A stretch of DNA of 64,000 nt from Croceivirga lutea (GTDB lineage Bacteria > Bacteroidota > Bacteroidia > Flavobacteriales > Flavobacteriaceae), in the NCBI RefSeq assembly GCF_014235875.1, contig NZ_JACJUK010000002.1, positions 62,001-126,000 on the forward strand, written 5' to 3'. The translations under genes and the position numbers were made by a program. The notes under the pieces are model-generated. The model had not been told where the DNA came from. It saw only the letters and a program-made list of their open reading frames with translations, and searched no databases. Positions 35,086 through 43,840 of this stretch are shown here, piece by piece. How positions within the stretch are numbered: position 1 is the stretch's first letter; each line of letters starts with the position of its first letter.

Positions 35086-36411
35086 ATGGCATTAATAGGA
35101 AACAAAGAATACTACAAGGGTATTGGAGATATCCAATACGAAGGTCCAGAGTCTGATAATCCGCTAGCTTTTAAATATTACAACCCCAACCAAGTGGTGG
35201 CAGGTAAAACTATGAGCGAACACTTTAAATTTGCGGTTGCTTATTGGCACACCTTCTGTGGTCAAGGTGCAGACCCATTTGGCCCTGGAACACAGCAATT
35301 TGAATGGGATAAAGCTTCAGATGCCGTACAACGCGCAAAAGATAAGGCAGATGCAGCCTTTGAATTTATCACTAAAATGGGTTTTGATTACTTCTGTTTT
35401 CACGATTATGATTTAATTGATGAAGGAAGCACTTTTACAGAATCTGAAGAAAGATTGGCTACCATAGTAGACCATTTAAAAGAAAAACAGGCTGCCTCTG
35501 GCGTTAAACTTTTATGGGGTACTTCTAACTGTTTTTCTAATCCTAGATATATGAATGGTGCTGCTACCAACCCTGAATTTAATGTGGTTGCACGTGCTGG
35601 TGGTCAGGTAAAATTAGCCTTAGACGCTACCATGGCATTAAATGGCGAAAACTATGTTTTTTGGGGAGGTAGAGAAGGTTACATGTCGCTTTTGAATACG
35701 GATATGAAACGGGAACAAGACCATATGGCGCAATTCTTAACCATGGCAAGAGACTATGCCAGAGCACAAGGTTTTAAAGGTACTTTCTTTATTGAGCCAA
35801 AACCTATGGAACCAACAAAACATCAATATGATTTTGATGCCGCTACTGCTATTGGTTTTCTTAGGGAATATGGCTTAGAAAAAGACTTTAAAATGAATAT
35901 TGAAGTAAACCATGCCACCTTAGCTCAACATACTTTTCAGCATGAATTACAAGTGTCTGGGCAAGCGGGAATGTTAGGTAGTATAGACGCTAACCGTGGA
36001 GACTACCAAAACGGATGGGACACAGACCAATTTCCAAATAATGTTCTTGAAATTACAGAAGCTATGCTAACCTTTTTACAGGTAGGTGGTTTACAAGGTG
36101 GTGGTGTAAATTTTGATGCTAAAATCAGAAGAAATTCTACTGATTTAGATGACGTTTTTCACGCTCACATTGGTGGTGCAGACGTGTTTGCAAGAGGTTT
36201 ACTTGCCGCAGATAAAATTATTTCTTCTTCTAAATATACCCAGATGCGAAAAGAACGCTATGCCTCTTTCGATAGTGGAAAAGGTAAAGATTTTGAAGAC
36301 GGTAAATTATCAATGAAAGATTTATATGAACTTGCCAAAGCAAATGGTGAATTACCATTAACTAGTGGCAAACAAGAACTTTACGAGAACCTAATCAACC
36401 AATACGTTTAG
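35086..36411 (+). CDS. xylA: Xylose isomerase
   Basis: The protein has 441 residues, a class II xylose isomerase (about 440 residues). It converts D-xylose to D-xylulose. The key sites are [31 protein letters not shown] with the catalytic His-Asp, [17 protein letters not shown] with metal-binding Glu and Lys, [19 protein letters not shown], and [20 protein letters not shown] with metal-binding Asp residues. It ends the operon, and an intrinsic terminator lies ten bases after the stop. The gene order regulator-xylB-xylA is complete for xylose entry, but no xylose transporter gene is adjacent. Confidence 0.97.
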   Translation: MALIGNKEYYKGIGDIQYEGPESDNPLAFKYYNPNQVVAGKTMSEHFKFAVAYWHTFCGQGADPFGPGTQQFEWDKASDAVQRAKDKADAAFEFITKMGFDYFCFHDYDLIDEGSTFTESEERLATIVDHLKEKQAASGVKLLWGTSNCFSNPRYMNGAATNPEFNVVARAGGQVKLALDATMALNGENYVFWGGREGYMSLLNTDMKREQDHMAQFLTMARDYARAQGFKGTFFIEPKPMEPTKHQYDFDAATAIGFLREYGLEKDFKMNIEVNHATLAQHTFQHELQVSGQAGMLGSIDANRGDYQNGWDTDQFPNNVLEITEAMLTFLQVGGLQGGGVNFDAKIRRNSTDLDDVFHAHIGGADVFARGLLAADKIISSSKYTQMRKERYASFDSGKGKDFEDGKLSMKDLYELAKANGELPLTSGKQELYENLINQYV

Positions 36412-36420
36412 TTAATTTGG

Positions 36421-36451
36421 GCCGGGGCAACTTTTTGTCTCGGCTTTTTTT
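36421..36451. terminator. Terminator between xylA and the convergent phosphofructokinase gene
   Basis: GCCGGGGC (36421-36428) pairs with GTCTCGGC (36437-36444) with two G-T pairs. Seven T's follow, serving xylA; the minus-strand gene ends six bases beyond it. Confidence 0.85.
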
Positions 36452-36456
36452 GTTGT

Positions 36457-37758
36457 TTACATCGTAAATGGTTGCCCAGTACTCTGTAACACAGAAAACC
36501 AAAATTCACTTTCTAAATCTATTTTCTTTCTTTTTTGAGTAACCGCTGAAATAGGTAAATACACAAATTTATTATTCACTCTACCTACTACAAACTTAGT
36601 TTTACCCGCCATAGCTCCATGTACAGCGTGGTACGCTAAACCACTACAAAACACACTATCTGTTGGGTTAGCTGGTGCGTTTCTAACAATATAACTAGGG
36701 TCAATATATTTTATGGTTACCGGTATATCTCCTTTAAAGTGATTTTTAATTTTTTCTTTCAAAAACACCCCAATATCATCGTGTTGAATATTACCTGATG
36801 CATCTTTTCGAACTTCGCTTTTGTTAAATAAATGTTGGCCTGCACCTTCTGCAACTACAACAACTGCGTGACGTTTAGCTACTAAGCGTTTTCTTAGATG
36901 GTGTAAAAATCCGTTTTCACCCTCCAACTGAAAGTTCATCTCTGGTATCAATACAAAATTCACTACTGGCATAGCAAGGGCGGCTGAAGCAGCTATAAAG
37001 CCGCTATCTCTACCCATGACTTTTACAATGGTAACACCATTAAATGCTCCGGTAGCTTCGTTATGAGCATCTCTTAAGACATTACTCGCAATATCAAATG
37101 AGGTTTCAAAACCAAAAGACTTATCTATGATATCAATATCGTTATCAATGGTTTTCGGAATTCCTATTACACTAATATTAAGGCCTCTTTTCTGAATTTC
37201 TTCGCCTATCGCATTTGCACCTTTAAGCGTGCCATCTCCGCCTATAGCAAACAACATGTTAATTTTATTTGCCACTAATGTATCAACCATTACACCAACA
37301 TCTTGAGCTCCTCTAGAAGAGCCCAACATAGTGCCTCCAAAATGATGAATATCTTTTACTTTTTCTGGGGTTAGTTCAATTAGCTCATGACCTACTTCAG
37401 GATTCAAACCTTCATAACCGTAGGGAATTCCATAGGTTTTTTCAATATTATAAAAGTAATGAAGCCCCATAACCAAACCTCTAATAACATTATTTATACC
37501 TGGACATAAACCACCACAGGTTACTACAGCTGCCCGTGTGGTCTTAGAGTCAAAGTATAAATCTTGTCTAGGTCCAGATTTTTCTAAGCACAGTGGTTCT
37601 TCATTGTTTGTTAAACAATGTGTATACCCCTGTAGAGAAACATCATAAATAATGCGTTCACTATCCGGTACAAAATTGAAAATATTATCTCCCCTAACAG
37701 TACTTAACTGCAGGGGAGATTTGAATTCACAAGGTCCAAGATTTTCTATCTGAAACAT
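36457..37758 (-). CDS. 6-phosphofructokinase, PPi-PFK-like clade but ATP-type
   Basis: The protein has 433 residues, longer than the 320-residue bacterial PfkA because of an N-terminal extension of about 75 residues. Core motifs are VVTCGGLCPGINNVIRGLV, GGTMLGSSRGAQD, FAIGGDGTLKGANAIG (GGDG at 173-176), IGIPKTIDNDIDIIDKSFGF (Lys202) and VMGRDSGFIAASAA. In this superfamily Gly at the GGDG position goes with ATP use, while PKTID instead of PGTID is typical of PPi enzymes. The mixture seen here matches the ATP-dependent enzymes of the long clade, such as those of trypanosomatids. It is nine bases after pckA and probably the last gene of the usp-transporter-pckA-pfk operon. The phosphate donor should be regarded as inferred. 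Confidence 0.9.
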   Translation of the reverse strand: MFQIENLGPCEFKSPLQLSTVRGDNIFNFVPDSERIIYDVSLQGYTHCLTNNEEPLCLEKSGPRQDLYFDSKTTRAAVVTCGGLCPGINNVIRGLVMGLHYFYNIEKTYGIPYGYEGLNPEVGHELIELTPEKVKDIHHFGGTMLGSSRGAQDVGVMVDTLVANKINMLFAIGGDGTLKGANAIGEEIQKRGLNISVIGIPKTIDNDIDIIDKSFGFETSFDIASNVLRDAHNEATGAFNGVTIVKVMGRDSGFIAASAALAMPVVNFVLIPEMNFQLEGENGFLHHLRKRLVAKRHAVVVVAEGAGQHLFNKSEVRKDASGNIQHDDIGVFLKEKIKNHFKGDIPVTIKYIDPSYIVRNAPANPTDSVFCSGLAYHAVHGAMAGKTKFVVGRVNNKFVYLPISAVTQKRKKIDLESEFWFSVLQSTGQPFTM

Positions 37759-37767
37759 GTTTGTGTT

Positions 37768-39387
37768 TTAAAAGTGGGCTTCCATTTCATGATGCGAATC
37801 AATTAGTGGTCCTCCGTTTATAATTTCTTCTGTTGCTTCACTTGCAAACTTATCAAAATTGATGTGGAAAGAGTGTGCTAATTGTATTGCTTTACTAATG
37901 TAAGCTCCTTTTTGTAACCACGTGTTCATTGGGTCTAAAATTTCTGTTGGTACACTTGGGCAATATTTTGGCATACTCAAACCAAAAATGGGATGAACAT
38001 GATACTCAACCTTATCCAATTCGCCTTCCAAAGCGGCAGAAATCATAGCTCTGGTATATTTTAATTTAATACGAGAACCTACACCGTAAGGGCCACCACT
38101 CCAACCCGTGTTTATTAACCATACATTTACCCCAGCCTCTGTCATTTTTTTACTTAACATTTCAGCATAAACTGTTGGGTGTAATGGCATAAAAGGTTCT
38201 CCAAAACATGCAGAAAAAGATGGTACTGGCTCGTTAATTCCTGCCTCTGTACCTGCTACTTTAGCTGTATACCCAGAAATAAAGTGATAGGCAGCTTGGC
38301 CAGGTGTTAATTTAGATATTGGAGGTAGCACCCCAAATGCATCACAGGTTAAAAAGAATATATTCTTTGGATTTTCGGCAAAAGATGGTGTCTTTATATT
38401 ATCAATATGATCTATAGGATAACTCACACGAGTGTTTTGTGTAATTGAGCTATCAAAGAAATCAACTTCTTTTGTGCCTTCTTTAAATACAATATTTTCG
38501 AGCAATGCTCCACGCTTAATTGCTCTATAAATATCGGGTTCTTTTTCCTCGGTTAAATCAATAACTTTTGCATAGCAACCTCCTTCAAAATTAAATATAA
38601 TGTTGTCGGCGGTCCATCCATGTTCGTCATCTCCAATTAACTTTCGAGCAGGGTCAGCAGAAAGGGTGGTTTTACCTGTACCTGATAATCCAAAGAAAAT
38701 AGCTGTATCACCTTCTTCACCAACATTTGCCGAACAGTGCATTGGTAATACATTTTTTTCGGTAGGTAAGATTAAATTTAAGGCTGAAAAAATACCTTTT
38801 TTCATTTCACCGGTATATGCAGAACCCCCAACCAGTGCAATCTTTTTAGTAAAATTTAAAATAGAAAAATTACCTGCAATAATACCAAACTCACCAGGAT
38901 TCTGAGCTTCATAACCCGGTGCGCACAGTACTAACCATTCTTCTTCAAAGTTTTCTAACTCCTCTTCTGAAAGTCTTAAAAACATATTTTTGATGAAGTA
39001 GTTAGACCAAGGATACTCAGTAATTACACGAACATTCATTTGAAATCTTGGGTCTGCACAAACTGCAGCATCTCTCACAAAAACTTCTTTACCTGATAAA
39101 TAGTTTACAATCTCGTTTTCTAACTTGTCAAAATTTGCAGGTGAAATGGGCTTGTTAATTCTACCCCACCAAACTTTGTCTTTGGTATATTCATCTTTTA
39201 CCAAAAAACGGTCTTTTGGTGATCTACCAGTAAATTTACCCGTATTTACGGCCAAGGTTCCGTTTTCTGTTTCTACACCCATGCCTTTTTCAACAGTTAA
39301 TTGTTGTAAGGTCTCAGCGTCTAAATTCCAATGGGCCTCTACATTTTTTAGGCCATATTTTTCTAAATTCTCCATAGTTTCTACCAT
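37768..39387 (-). CDS. pckA: Phosphoenolpyruvate carboxykinase (ATP)
   Basis: The protein has 539 residues, the standard length. It interconverts oxaloacetate plus ATP with PEP, CO2 and ADP. Signatures are MHCSANVGEEGDTAIFFGLS followed by GTGKTTLSADPARKLIGDDE (the P-loop and kinase-2), and NTGWSGGPYGVGSRIKLKYT. Two in-frame ATGs lie at the start (39387 and 39375); the first is used here. It lies 31 bases after the SLC13 transporter gene and nine bases before phosphofructokinase, on the same strand. In a low-oxygen setting the enzyme can run toward oxaloacetate to feed succinate formation, so the usual gluconeogenic reading may not apply. That direction is inference. Confidence 0.96.
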   Translation of the reverse strand: MVETMENLEKYGLKNVEAHWNLDAETLQQLTVEKGMGVETENGTLAVNTGKFTGRSPKDRFLVKDEYTKDKVWWGRINKPISPANFDKLENEIVNYLSGKEVFVRDAAVCADPRFQMNVRVITEYPWSNYFIKNMFLRLSEEELENFEEEWLVLCAPGYEAQNPGEFGIIAGNFSILNFTKKIALVGGSAYTGEMKKGIFSALNLILPTEKNVLPMHCSANVGEEGDTAIFFGLSGTGKTTLSADPARKLIGDDEHGWTADNIIFNFEGGCYAKVIDLTEEKEPDIYRAIKRGALLENIVFKEGTKEVDFFDSSITQNTRVSYPIDHIDNIKTPSFAENPKNIFFLTCDAFGVLPPISKLTPGQAAYHFISGYTAKVAGTEAGINEPVPSFSACFGEPFMPLHPTVYAEMLSKKMTEAGVNVWLINTGWSGGPYGVGSRIKLKYTRAMISAALEGELDKVEYHVHPIFGLSMPKYCPSVPTEILDPMNTWLQKGAYISKAIQLAHSFHINFDKFASEATEEIINGGPLIDSHHEMEAHF

Positions 39388-39418
39388 GATTCTTTATTTT
39401 ATTGTTTTAAAGGTTGAT

Positions 39419-41257
39419 TCAAAATTTCCATATCAAAGGCACTAATGCTACCGTTGACAGAAAAAACAAAAACAGTAATGGGCCACCGACCCTTACATAG
39501 TCTATAAATGAATACCCGCCAGCGGATAATACCATGGCGTTAGTTGTCGTACCTACGGGAGTTAAAAATGCTGTTGAAGCACTTATGGCTACCGTTATTA
39601 AAAATGGCTTGGGAGAAACCCCAAGTGATGTTGCTGCTATTATGGCTATGGGTGCCATTAAAACTGCTGTTGCAGAATTGTTTATTGTTTGGCTAAAAGC
39701 AGTAGTTAATAAAAATATACCTGCTAAAAGGGCCGTTGGGTGTATGCTACCCAAAGCATCTACTAATGTTGTAGCTGCCAACTCAGCGACTCCTGTTTTT
39801 TGTAATGCCAACCCCATAGGAATCATACCTGCTATCATAACTACACTTGTCCAGCTAATGCCTTTGTAGGCTTTTGTGATGGGCACACAACCGGTAAGCA
39901 TCATTATACCTGCACAAATAAGCGCCGCAATTGCACCTGGTAATAATTTGAGTACCAAAAGCACAATCATTAAAACCAATGTTCCCAACGCTATGTAACT
40001 TCTGGCGTTTAGTGTTGCTACATTTTTAGATAATGACTCTGGACTACCAGATATTACTATGTTCTCATACATAGACTTTAGCGCCTCTATATTTTCCCAT
40101 TTACCACGAATTACAAAAGCATCTCCAGCGTTTATTTTAATTCGCCCAGTTAAGGGTCTATTGTTTCTAGAAGCACCGACCAACTGAACATTAAACATTT
40201 CTAGGTAGTTACCTAAGTTGATGGTTCTGCCTACAAAAACTGATTTTGGTGTTATCAGCATTTCAGCCATACCCACTTCTTGATTGATTAATTCTTCTTT
40301 AAGCGAATCTTTTTCTTTTGGTGTAGATACTACCCCTAAACTATACTGTACAGCAAGGTTGTCTACAGCCTCGGGTTCGCCTTTTACCGTAATAATATCA
40401 TGGTAACGCAAATCTGTATCTGGGTCTGGTAGCTCAACATACAATGGTGTTTTTTGTTGTAACGGACTTGGGTGACGCCTTTTTAAGCGCATTACTGCAA
40501 CCTGATGATTTTTTTCAAAACCCCAATCGGCAATCTTTGTATTAATTAATGGCGACATAGAGCGAATTCGAAGCCTGTATAAATTTTCTCCAACGCTAAA
40601 CCCTTCAATCCATTTATGCATTTCTTGGTCAATATCAGCTGGCTTATTTCCCGTTTTTTTATTAGGAAGCAACCGATATCCCAAATACCGGAAATACAAT
40701 ATACTTATCACTAAAAGAGGAACTCCTATAAGTGAAAATTCAAAGAACGAAAAGCCTTCAAAATTGTTCTCTACTAATGCATTACTTGCAATAATATTTG
40801 GTGGTGTACCGGTTAAGGTTAATAATCCACCAGTGTTTGAACCAAAGGCTACTGGCATTAGCAATTTAGATGGCAGTGTACCTGCATTCCAAGCAGCGGT
40901 AACGGTAACGGGTAAAAGTGCTGCGACAGTTCCTGTATTGCTCACAAAACCAGATAGTAAACTTGCTCCTAGTGTTACAATAACTAATAGTTTAGGAACA
41001 CTTTTACCTGCCCATTGTACAAAGCGCTGACCAGCAAGAGCTGTCCATCCGGTTCTTGAGAGTCCTTCGCCTATGATAAACAAAGCAGCAATCATTATTA
41101 CAGTTGCATTACTAAAACCACTTAAGGTTTCTGTCATTGTTAAAACTCCTGTCAAATAGAGGGCTATCAATGATAATAGTGCCACTACATCTGGCGGAAA
41201 CTTACCCCAGATAAACAATACAATGGTAATTATTAGAATTACTAAAACTTCAACCAT
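39419..41257 (-). CDS. SLC13/DASS-family anion transporter with two TrkA-C domains
   Basis: The protein has 612 residues. About 12 membrane segments are split by a cytoplasmic insert of roughly residues 205-415. The transport core carries the repeated SNT-like motifs: FVSNTGTVAALLPVTVTAAW, FGSNTGGLLTLTGTPPNIIA in the first half, and TINNSATAVLMAPIAIIAAT with TPVGTTTNAMVLSAGGYSF in the second. The insert shows two TrkA-C (RCK-C) units (YRLRIRSMSPLINTKIADWG, VGMAEMLITPKSVFVGRTIN). Relatives carry dicarboxylates, sulfate or other anions with Na+. The gene lies between a usp gene (5-base gap) and pckA. A C4-dicarboxylate role would suit that neighbourhood, but sulfate cannot be excluded. Confidence 0.85.
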   Translation of the reverse strand: MVEVLVILIITIVLFIWGKFPPDVVALLSLIALYLTGVLTMTETLSGFSNATVIMIAALFIIGEGLSRTGWTALAGQRFVQWAGKSVPKLLVIVTLGASLLSGFVSNTGTVAALLPVTVTAAWNAGTLPSKLLMPVAFGSNTGGLLTLTGTPPNIIASNALVENNFEGFSFFEFSLIGVPLLVISILYFRYLGYRLLPNKKTGNKPADIDQEMHKWIEGFSVGENLYRLRIRSMSPLINTKIADWGFEKNHQVAVMRLKRRHPSPLQQKTPLYVELPDPDTDLRYHDIITVKGEPEAVDNLAVQYSLGVVSTPKEKDSLKEELINQEVGMAEMLITPKSVFVGRTINLGNYLEMFNVQLVGASRNNRPLTGRIKINAGDAFVIRGKWENIEALKSMYENIVISGSPESLSKNVATLNARSYIALGTLVLMIVLLVLKLLPGAIAALICAGIMMLTGCVPITKAYKGISWTSVVMIAGMIPMGLALQKTGVAELAATTLVDALGSIHPTALLAGIFLLTTAFSQTINNSATAVLMAPIAIIAATSLGVSPKPFLITVAISASTAFLTPVGTTTNAMVLSAGGYSFIDYVRVGGPLLFLFFLSTVALVPLIWKF

Positions 41258-41262
41258 ATTGA

Positions 41263-42054
41263 CTAGTCTAGTGTTAACACAGGCACTTTTGAGTGCAGCG
41301 TTAAAAGTTTGGTAAGTCTACCTTGAGAAGCTTTAGTTTTCTGAGAATGATTTCTTGGTATAATGGCCAATAAATCAATCCCTTTTTCTTCTATATAATC
41401 ATATATTCCTTGTTCTATATCTTGGTTTTTCTCAAAAGAGTGCTCTGCATAAAAATGCTCTAAATAATATTCCAAAGACTCTTCATTAGTTTCTACCTCA
41501 ACTTGCTCTTCATAAATAGACTCTGAATAGATAGTAAGCACGTGGACTTGAGCATTAAATGTTCTTGCTATATCTAATAGAAAATCTAAAACTTTAGGCT
41601 CTTCTATTTCTTCTTTACCTAACACTAATGCTATTTCTTTAGGTTGTTTGCCCTCTAAACCAAATGGAACAGAAATTACAGGACAATCTGCTTCTAAAAC
41701 TAAATTAGATGTGTTGGTCACATGCTCATCTAGGCTTTTATCACCCATTGTACCCATAATTATTAGGTTAGCTTGTGTAGTCTGCTGAAGATTTAAAACG
41801 GTTTGTAGCATTGGCCCTTCCACCATTCTAAACGCTGGTTGAATTTTTAGTTTAACATTAAACTTTGCTACCGTATTTCTAAAGTTTACTTCTGCTTCTT
41901 TAACATCAATATCTGTAAAAGATGTATTACAAGCGTAAACCGCAATAATTTCAATTGCATTTTGATAACCTGCAAAACTTAACCCATATTCTAATGCAGT
42001 TACTGAAGCCTCTGAAAAATCGAACGGAATTAATACTTTTTTAATAGTGCTCAT
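41263..42054 (-). CDS. Universal stress protein, tandem UspA domains
   Basis: The protein has 263 residues with two UspA-like domains in tandem. The first is well conserved: VLIPFDFSEASVTALEYGLS, LIIMGTMGDKSLDEHVTNTS and ADCPVISVPFG, with the G-x2-G-x9-like ATP-binding loop. The second (EIALVLGKEEIEEPKVLDFL, LLAIIPRNHSQK) lacks a clear glycine loop. Such proteins support survival in energy-limited or anaerobic cells. It is the first gene of the operon usp-SLC13-pckA-pfk, and an FNR-like site with a correctly placed -7 element lies upstream (42089-42131). Confidence 0.88.
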   Translation of the reverse strand: MSTIKKVLIPFDFSEASVTALEYGLSFAGYQNAIEIIAVYACNTSFTDIDVKEAEVNFRNTVAKFNVKLKIQPAFRMVEGPMLQTVLNLQQTTQANLIIMGTMGDKSLDEHVTNTSNLVLEADCPVISVPFGLEGKQPKEIALVLGKEEIEEPKVLDFLLDIARTFNAQVHVLTIYSESIYEEQVEVETNEESLEYYLEHFYAEHSFEKNQDIEQGIYDYIEEKGIDLLAIIPRNHSQKTKASQGRLTKLLTLHSKVPVLTLD

Positions 42055-42088
42055 ACCTTAAAATTTTTGATTGAATTAGTAATCAGTT

Positions 42089-42131
42089 CAAAAGTAGTAG
42101 TAGTCCTATTTTAAAAACATGACAATCATCA
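42089..42131 (-). promoter_or_regulatory. FNR-like site and promoter of the usp-SLC13-pckA-pfk operon
   Basis: TGACAATCATCA (42120-42131) fits TGAY-N4-RTCA. Reading on the minus strand, TACTTTTG (42089-42096) is a perfect TAnnTTTG element centred 33 bp from the centre of the palindrome. The usp start is 65 bases from the palindrome. Confidence 0.7.
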
Positions 42132-42174
42132 GGTTTGAAAAATTTCACTTTAAGTTGATGTTAAATCTTACATA

Positions 42175-42190
42175 CATGATATTAATCATG
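42175..42190 (+). promoter_or_regulatory. FNR-like palindrome upstream of the DUF2490 gene
   Basis: CATGATATTAATCATG is a perfect 16-bp palindrome containing TGAT-N4-ATCA, 52 bases before the start at 42243. At the 33-bp offset the sequence is AAACCTTG (42212-42219), only a partial match to TAnnTTTG, so this promoter is the weakest of the set. A second site (42120-42131) in the same gap faces the usp gene. Confidence 0.55.
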
Positions 42191-42242
42191 TTAATCGCTA
42201 CTTTTTTTTGAAAACCTTGCACACGTCTTTTGATACTATGTT

Positions 42243-42953
42243 ATGGTAACACTACTACCTCTTAATTTCAAAAAGATGTTGATGGCTGTTTTAATTGGCT
42301 TTATTTCAACCCAAAACTTTGCACAACAAACTTTAGAAAACAACTTAGGCACTTGGTATGTCTTATCTGGCAACGCACAATTAAATGAAAAATGGAGTCT
42401 ACCCTTTTGCGGAATTCTTAGAGAGTACAACCTAGCAAGTGCTACCGAATTTGGTTTTGTACAGGCTGGGGTAGGGTATCAAATTACCCCTACTACAAAA
42501 CTATCTGTTGGCATAGCGTATTTAGATAAAAACCCTTTTGAAAGTAGTTTTGATGAAGGTGATACTAATCAGTTTTGGCTTTATCATGAGCTTAAGTACA
42601 AAAGCTCTAAAAATTTTTCTCACCGCTTACGTGTTGAAAATCGATGGTTTGTAAATACAGATGAAACCTATTTAAAATCTAGAATTCGATATCGGCTACA
42701 ATACACCTATGCCTTAACTAATAGTAGTTATTTAAAAGTTTTTGAAGAACCCTTTTTAGGTTTACATGAAGCTCATATTAATCAAAATCGGTTTTATTTG
42801 GGGTATGGGCGCAAATTAAATCAACAAATGAAACTCGAGTTAGGGTACTTAAAACTACATGTGGGCAAAAACAATTTTGACCGTATTAGAATGACACTAT
42901 TAATCAATACTAAATTATTTTCTCCAAAAAATCATCTATTCGCAAATAGATGA
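42243..42953 (+). CDS. DUF2490-family outer membrane beta-barrel protein
   Basis: The protein has 236 residues with a signal peptide (start MVTLLPLNFKKMLMAVLIGF, processed near NFAQQ). The mature part is an alternating, aromatic-rich beta-barrel pattern typical of DUF2490: NNLGTWYVLSGNAQLNEKWS, YKSSKNFSHRLRVENRWFVN, RIRYRLQYTYALTNSSYLKV, FYLGYGRKLNQQMKLELGYL. No function is known for the family; related proteins are found in the outer membrane of Bacteroidetes. It is transcribed away from the usp operon and has an FNR-like palindrome upstream. A strand-end Phe or Leu with a typical barrel terminus is not obvious. Confidence 0.75.
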   Translation: MVTLLPLNFKKMLMAVLIGFISTQNFAQQTLENNLGTWYVLSGNAQLNEKWSLPFCGILREYNLASATEFGFVQAGVGYQITPTTKLSVGIAYLDKNPFESSFDEGDTNQFWLYHELKYKSSKNFSHRLRVENRWFVNTDETYLKSRIRYRLQYTYALTNSSYLKVFEEPFLGLHEAHINQNRFYLGYGRKLNQQMKLELGYLKLHVGKNNFDRIRMTLLINTKLFSPKNHLFANR

Positions 42954-42995
42954 TATTATCAAAATCGCAATTTATTACCTACAAAATTTAAAAGT

Positions 42996-43038
42996 TGATA
43001 AATATCATGTTTTAAATATCTATGTAATTATACATTTA
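42996..43038 (+). promoter_or_regulatory. FNR-like site and promoter of the tonB-like gene
   Basis: TGATAAATATCA (42996-43007) is followed by TACATTTA (43031-43038), centred 33 bp downstream. The start codon at 43061 is 54 bases from the palindrome. Confidence 0.7.
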
Positions 43039-43060
43039 TCATAAGAAAATGTTTAAAGTC

Positions 43061-43786
43061 ATGGAACTAAAGAAAAACCCGCAAGCAGATTTAAACAGAA
43101 ATAGTAGTCTTTATTTTGTTATTGGATTAACTATTGTCTTGTTTTCAACTTGGCGTCTTTTGGAACATAAGACGTACGAGCAAGTAAAAGAATATGAAAC
43201 CACTTTAAATGTAGTGGATGATATGACAGAAGAAGTACCTATTACCCAAAACTTTAATACTCCGCCACCCCCACCTCCACCCTCTGCCCCTAGTGTAATT
43301 GAGATTGTTGAGAATATGGAGGAGGTTGAAGAAACCGTAATTGAAAGTACAGAAAGTAGTCAAAACACCGCTGTTGAAGAAGTTATTGTAAGTACCGATG
43401 AAGTTGAGATTGAAGAAGTTGAAGAAGATATTGTAGTACCCTTTGCAGTAATTGAACATGTACCCGTATTTCCAGGCTGTGAACAGTTAGCTTCTGAGGC
43501 TGAAAAAAAGGCTTGTTTTAATGAAAAAATGCAACTACATATCCAAGAAAACTTTAAATATCCTGCTACCGCCCTAGAATTGGGTATTACTGGTAGAGTT
43601 TTTGTTCAGTTTCAAATTGATAATAAAGGGTATGTAAAAGGAATTCGTACTCGTGGCCCTGATAAACTTTTAGAAACTGAAGCTGAACGTATTATAGCTT
43701 TATTACCCAAAATGAAACCTGGTGTACAACGCGGTACTAGCGTAAAAGTAAACTACAGCATTCCTATTAGTTTTCTTATGCAGTAG
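43061..43786 (+). CDS. TonB-family energy transducer
   Basis: The protein has 241 residues from the ATG at 43061; another ATG 12 bases upstream is possible, but the family normally begins MELKKNP. A single membrane helix (about residues 18-36) is followed by a proline stretch (TPPPPPPPSAP) and a long Glu/Val-rich linker (VEEVIVSTDEVEIEEVEEDI). The C-terminal TonB domain (about residues 150-241) has EHVPVFPGCEQLASEAEKKA, YPATALELGITGRVFVQFQI and YVKGIRTRGPDKLLETEAER. Two cysteines in the PGCEQ / KKACFN segment are typical of this Bacteroidetes group. It lacks ExbB/ExbD partners nearby. It sits behind an FNR-like site, so it may serve envelope uptake at low oxygen. Confidence 0.88.
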   Translation: MELKKNPQADLNRNSSLYFVIGLTIVLFSTWRLLEHKTYEQVKEYETTLNVVDDMTEEVPITQNFNTPPPPPPPSAPSVIEIVENMEEVEETVIESTESSQNTAVEEVIVSTDEVEIEEVEEDIVVPFAVIEHVPVFPGCEQLASEAEKKACFNEKMQLHIQENFKYPATALELGITGRVFVQFQIDNKGYVKGIRTRGPDKLLETEAERIIALLPKMKPGVQRGTSVKVNYSIPISFLMQ

Positions 43787-43807
43787 TTGGGTTTATACTT
43801 TAGTTAA

Positions 43808-43840
43808 AGCCCTGAGTTATTAAGTTAGCTCAGGGTTTTT
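43808..43840. terminator. Bidirectional terminator between the tonB-like and aspartoacylase-like genes
   Basis: AGCCCTGAG (43808-43816) pairs with CTCAGGGTT (43829-43837) with one G-T pair. A T-run follows on the plus strand, and A's precede the stem to serve the minus-strand gene. Confidence 0.8.

Noticed and set aside
42951-42961. TGATATTATCA at the end of the DUF2490 gene
   Set aside because: The half-sites are one base too close for the pattern shared by the other eight sites and partly lie over the stop codon.
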